The notes below the pieces were generated by a model. That model ran no database searches. It was not told where the DNA came from and saw only the letters and a program-made list of their open reading frames with translations. The position numbers and the translations under genes were made by a program. This document shows positions 22,166 through 24,778 of a stretch of 24,778 nucleotides of DNA, piece by piece; position 1 is the first letter of the stretch; every line of letters begins with the position of its first letter. The stretch is taken from contig CAYRSN010000019.1 of the NCBI GenBank assembly GCA_964427185.1, forward strand, positions 1-24,778. The letters are read 5' to 3'. The DNA comes from Sulfurivirga sp964427185 (GTDB lineage Bacteria; Pseudomonadota; Gammaproteobacteria; Thiomicrospirales; Thiomicrospiraceae).

Positions 22166-23448
22166 AACTACGCATTGACAACGCCCGCCTACTGGATCCA
22201 ACCCATCAGCTCGACACCCATGGCAGCCTGTGTATAGAAGGCAACCGCATTATTGCCTGCGGCCAAGCCCCCGACGACTTTCAGGCAGACGAAGTAATCG
22301 ACGCACAGGGTCGCTGGCTTTTTCCCGGGCTGATTGATCTACAGGCACGCACCGGCGAGCCGGGTAATAACGCCTGCGGCACCGTCGCTTCCGAAGCCGC
22401 GGCGGCTGCAGCAGGTGGGGTAACGACCTTCTGCGTTCCTCCGGACACGGCACCCGTTGCCGACACGCCTGCCGTACCCGAACTCATTCGCAGACGCGCG
22501 CGCCAGGCAGGAAAAGCATTTGTTCTGCCCATTGGCGCACTCACCCAAGCGCTTGAAGGAGCACGCCTCGCACCGCTTCTTGGGCTCAAACAGGCCGGCT
22601 GCATCGCTGTCAGCCAGACAAACAGCACTATTAACAATACCTTGACGTTACGCAACGCACTGGAGTATGCCGCCAGCCATCATATTCTGGTCATCCTCAA
22701 GCCACAGGATGCCTCTCTGGCGCATGAAGGTGTTGCGCATGACGGCCCGGTCGCCAGCCGCCTGGGGCTACCGGCAATTCCCGCCTCAGCGGAAACCACT
22801 GCACTGGCACAGTTGATACTGTTAATGGAGGAAACCGGTGCACGAGTCCATGTCAGCGGGCTATCTACGGCACGTAGCGTAGAGCTGATTGAGCAGACCA
22901 AAAGAAAAGGACTTGCCATTACCTGTGATGTAGCTGCACATCAACTACACCTGAGCGAAATGGATCTGATGGATTTCAATCCGCTCTTTAACGTCCGCCC
23001 TCCCCTGCGCAGCCTGGATGATCAAAAGGCACTACGCCAAGGGCTGAAATACGATATTATTGATGCCGTAATCTCCGACCATACGCCGCTGGATGAAGAC
23101 GACAAAGCGCTGCCTTTTCCTCAGGCCAGGCCTGGGATCAGCGGCCTTGAAACCTTACTGAATCTCACCCTACGCCTGACAGAAACACAAGAGCTGACCC
23201 TCTTACAGGCGCTGCATAAACTCAGCACTCAACCAGCAAACATTCTGGGTATCGAAGGCGGCAGCCTGGCACCGGGAAGCCGTGCCAGCTTTGTACTGTT
23301 CGACCCCGACAAACGCTGGACAGTTACCGGCACACAGCTTATCAGCGCCGGCAAAAATACACCTTTTGAAGGCTGGGAGCTCCAAGGAAAAGTCATCTGC
23401 ACCTGGTTTCAGGGCAAAAAAGTGTTTGAAATACCCCAAAATGACTGA
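22162..23448 (+). CDS. pyrC': Dihydroorotase-like protein lacking metal ligands (PyrC'/PyrX, structural partner of PyrB)
   Basis: The 428-residue amidohydrolase-fold protein resembles type I dihydroorotases, but the zinc-binding motif DxHxHxR before the PG is degenerate: FPGLIDLQARTGEPG (54-68) has Gln61 and Arg63 at the two histidine positions and Gly65 for the substrate Arg. The later HVSGLSTARSV block and ISDHTPLDEDD are only partly kept, with Leu where the active enzyme has His in TDHAPH. It should therefore be inactive as a dihydroorotase. In Pseudomonas the equivalent protein is needed to assemble the ATCase dodecamer, and the ATGA overlap with pyrB supports the same role. A true pyrC must be elsewhere. 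Confidence 0.9.
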   Translation: MKLRIDNARLLDPTHQLDTHGSLCIEGNRIIACGQAPDDFQADEVIDAQGRWLFPGLIDLQARTGEPGNNACGTVASEAAAAAAGGVTTFCVPPDTAPVADTPAVPELIRRRARQAGKAFVLPIGALTQALEGARLAPLLGLKQAGCIAVSQTNSTINNTLTLRNALEYAASHHILVILKPQDASLAHEGVAHDGPVASRLGLPAIPASAETTALAQLILLMEETGARVHVSGLSTARSVELIEQTKRKGLAITCDVAAHQLHLSEMDLMDFNPLFNVRPPLRSLDDQKALRQGLKYDIIDAVISDHTPLDEDDKALPFPQARPGISGLETLLNLTLRLTETQELTLLQALHKLSTQPANILGIEGGSLAPGSRASFVLFDPDKRWTVTGTQLISAGKNTPFEGWELQGKVICTWFQGKKVFEIPQND

Positions 23449-23496
23449 AAAAGCCTCAAATCACGTTAAAACTGCACCTAACGCCAAATTTTACTC

Positions 23497-24066
23497 ATGC
23501 AATTTTTTTGCACTTTGAAAAAAAAGGGGGAGACCCCTTTAGCCAACCATTTTTTTCAAGCAACTGCCGACTTTAGCCCGGCATATACGCTATCCCCCGG
23601 CCAATGGCTGCAATCTCAGCAAGCATCCATTGCACTGCACCAACAGCACAGCCCTCACAGCATACAGTTGATTTGTGCGCCGGAAACGCCCACATCTTTC
23701 ACACTACAACTTGAAGGCAACCCTCTGCCACCTCCTACTGCACCCGCCTTGCTGATTGCAAAGGCACTACCCGGGCTGGGCGGGCTGCTTTTTGCCGCAC
23801 AGGCATGGAAGGCCTTAAACACCCCCTTATTCGCTCTGTTGCAACTGGAACCTCCCCTTCCATTCCAAAGCACTCCCAGTCGTATTTGGCTGCCAGGCGT
23901 GCCTCAGGGAGCAATTGCCACCCTTCCCCTGCTGGAAGACTGGGGCATCCCCACTCGTCTAATGGGGGATTTCCCAGGCGGCTTTGAAGGCAGCCTCTCA
24001 GAGTGGCTGACACACTGGCATCAGCATCACCCTCAAACTTGCCAAGTGATTACTTTTAATCTATAA
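23497..24066 (+). CDS. Unrecognised protein, weak resemblance to ferredoxin-reductase-type NAD-binding domains
   Basis: I do not recognise this 189-residue protein with confidence. It has no membrane segment or signal peptide and is rich in Pro, Leu and Gln. The C-terminal half (ALLIAKALPGLGGLLFAAQAWK, then WGIPTRLMGDFPGGFEGSLSEWLTHW) recalls the GxGxxP and acceptor loops of ferredoxin reductase or PyrK-type electron-transfer domains, but this is weak. The ATG at 23497 lacks a ribosome binding site, and the first 15 residues (with LKKKGETPL) are encoded by the hairpin repeat, so the real N-terminus may differ; TTG 23515 is one alternative. It follows pyrC' in the same direction with a 48-bp gap. 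Confidence 0.55.
   Translation: MQFFCTLKKKGETPLANHFFQATADFSPAYTLSPGQWLQSQQASIALHQQHSPHSIQLICAPETPTSFTLQLEGNPLPPPTAPALLIAKALPGLGGLLFAAQAWKALNTPLFALLQLEPPLPFQSTPSRIWLPGVPQGAIATLPLLEDWGIPTRLMGDFPGGFEGSLSEWLTHWHQHHPQTCQVITFNL
23500..23540. repeat. Dispersed hairpin repeat, copy 2
   Basis: CAATTTTTTT (23500-23509) is followed, after an A-rich stretch of eight A, by GGGG-AGA-CCCC (23527-23537) with flanking A/T pairs. The same blocks occur at 10862-10891 in the same order. On the minus strand the hairpin is followed by eight T, like a terminator, but no minus-strand gene lies upstream. It overlaps the start of the gene at 23497. Confidence 0.6.
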
Positions 24067-24102
24067 ATAAACCGCTTGGTCATTCAAAAGGAGGGTATTA
24101 CG

Positions 24103-24591
24103 ATGAAAAAACGTCTGAGCATGCTGCTGTCCGCTTTTATCTTTGCACAGCCGGTCATGGCTGAAGAACAACTCACAACGACCATGCCTCGACTCACTAT
24201 CGAGACAGCCGTAACAATGGCACAAGCCGCCATGGAAGCTTGCCGGAAACAGGGGATGTCGGTGTCTGTGACCGTTGTTGACCGCAGCGGCATCCCACAG
24301 GTGCAGCTACGGGACACGATTGCTCCACCTGTTTCTTATCCAATCAGTCGTAAAAAAGCCTACACTGCCGTGAACTTTAATACCCCCACAAGCAAGCTGA
24401 AACACAATGCTCAAAGCGGCTTGGGACAACTGGGCGAAGGGCTGGCTTTTCTGGCTGGTGGGCTGCCCATCCAGGCAGCAGGCAGACTCTATGGCGGCAT
24501 AGGTGTCAGCGGTGCACCTTCAGGAAAAACAGATGAAGCCTGCGCACAGGCCGGCATCAATGCTGTGATCGACGACTTAGAAATGCAATAG
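24103..24591 (+). CDS. Exported HbpS/GlcG-like (DUF336) protein
   Basis: This 162-residue protein has a clear signal peptide, MKKRLSMLLSAFIFAQPVMA, with probable cleavage before EEQ. The mature part fits the HbpS/GlcG (DUF336) family: LTIETAVTMAQAAMEACRKQG helix, VSVTVVDRSGIPQVQLRD, ISRKKAYTAVNF, and the glycine-rich AGRLYGGIGVSGA followed by DEACAQAGINAV. Relatives bind haem in Streptomyces or sit near glycolate genes; ligand here is unknown. I chose the ATG at 24103 because AAAAGGAGGG (24086-24095) lies 7 nt upstream; the in-frame TTG at 24076 would put residues before the signal peptide. It is followed directly by the tRNA-Ser promoter. Confidence 0.88.
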   Translation: MKKRLSMLLSAFIFAQPVMAEEQLTTTMPRLTIETAVTMAQAAMEACRKQGMSVSVTVVDRSGIPQVQLRDTIAPPVSYPISRKKAYTAVNFNTPTSKLKHNAQSGLGQLGEGLAFLAGGLPIQAAGRLYGGIGVSGAPSGKTDEACAQAGINAVIDDLEMQ

Positions 24592-24595
24592 AGCG

Positions 24596-24624
24596 TTGTA
24601 TTAAAAAACATAACTCTGTATAAT
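24596..24624 (+). promoter_or_regulatory. Promoter of tRNA-Ser
   Basis: TTGTAT (24596-24601) and a perfect TATAAT (24619-24624) are separated by 17 bp, with transcription expected near 24631, about 11 nt before the mature tRNA. Confidence 0.8.
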
Positions 24625-24641
24625 TCGTCACCTCATCACCT

Positions 24642-24731
24642 GGTGAGGTGACGGAGTGGTTGAACGTGCACGCCTGGAAAGCGTGTGTGGGTTAACGCCC
24701 ACCGGGGGTTCGAATCCCCCCCTCACCGCCA
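24642..24731 (+). tRNA. tRNA-Ser (anticodon GGA)
   Basis: This is a type II tRNA with a long variable arm, encoded with its CCA end. The acceptor stem GGTGAGG (24642-24648) pairs with CCTCACC (24721-24727), followed by discriminator G and CCA (24729-24731). The anticodon stem CACGC/GCGTG (24669-24673, 24681-24685) encloses CTGGAAA with anticodon GGA at 24676-24678. The variable arm (GTGGGTTAACGCCCAC) is self-complementary, and the T arm carries GGTTCGAATCC. It reads UCC and UCU serine codons and is very similar to E. coli tRNA-Ser(GGA). Confidence 0.98.
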
Positions 24732-24778
24732 TATTTACATATCATAGCGTCTCACCCAATAGTTAAAACCCTTGTGTT

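Noticed and set aside
1..24778. CRISPR array, insertion sequence or prophage genes
   Set aside because: I found no regularly spaced repeats, transposase, integrase or phage structural genes on either strand.

Overview
The window looks like a chromosomal segment of a gammaproteobacterium of moderate GC content. The evidence is the gene order yqgE-ruvX-pyrR-pyrB-pyrC' (as in pseudomonads and relatives), an Escherichia coli-like class Ia NrdB, a ppk-ppx pair and a tRNA-Ser(GGA) very close to the enterobacterial one. Genes are tightly packed, with many 1-14 nt overlaps. I cannot name the genus. A complete mevalonate operon is unusual in this class; I recall it from Legionella and Coxiella, but most relatives use the DXP pathway.

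Layout. (1) 1-300, minus: 5' part of a Prx6-type peroxiredoxin, divergent from (2) 419-6868: an operon for HMG-CoA reductase, type II isopentenyl-diphosphate isomerase, HMG-CoA synthase, two GHMP kinases, diphosphomevalonate decarboxylase and a YraN-like protein. Together these make IPP and DMAPP; only the acetoacetyl-CoA thiolase is missing here. (3) 6965-10829: nrdB without nrdA, joined by a TAATG overlap to three little-studied genes: a small amphi-Trp-like protein, a helical domain fused to an APH-fold kinase, and a RimK-like ATP-grasp ligase. This is the best candidate for an undescribed system and resembles what databases call the 'GAK system'. (4) 11050-11259: a cold-shock protein with its own promoter and terminator, convergent with (5) a minus-strand rluA-type pseudouridine synthase and D-lactate dehydrogenase pair.

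(6) 13142-19580: polyphosphate kinase, exopolyphosphatase and a NIT-HAMP-GGDEF-EAL membrane protein, all overlapping by 4 nt, which suggests joint expression of polyphosphate turnover and c-di-GMP signalling. (7) 19653-23448: yqgE, ruvX, pyrR, pyrB and a dihydroorotase-like pyrC' that has lost its metal-binding His-x-His motif. (8) 23497-24731: an unrecognised protein whose N-terminus overlaps a hairpin repeat, a secreted HbpS/GlcG-like protein, and tRNA-Ser.

The strongest points for follow-up are the nrdB-linked kinase/ATP-grasp cassette, the apparent replacement of the catalytic histidine in HMG-CoA reductase, the nearly leaderless mevalonate promoter, and a hairpin repeat present in two copies.
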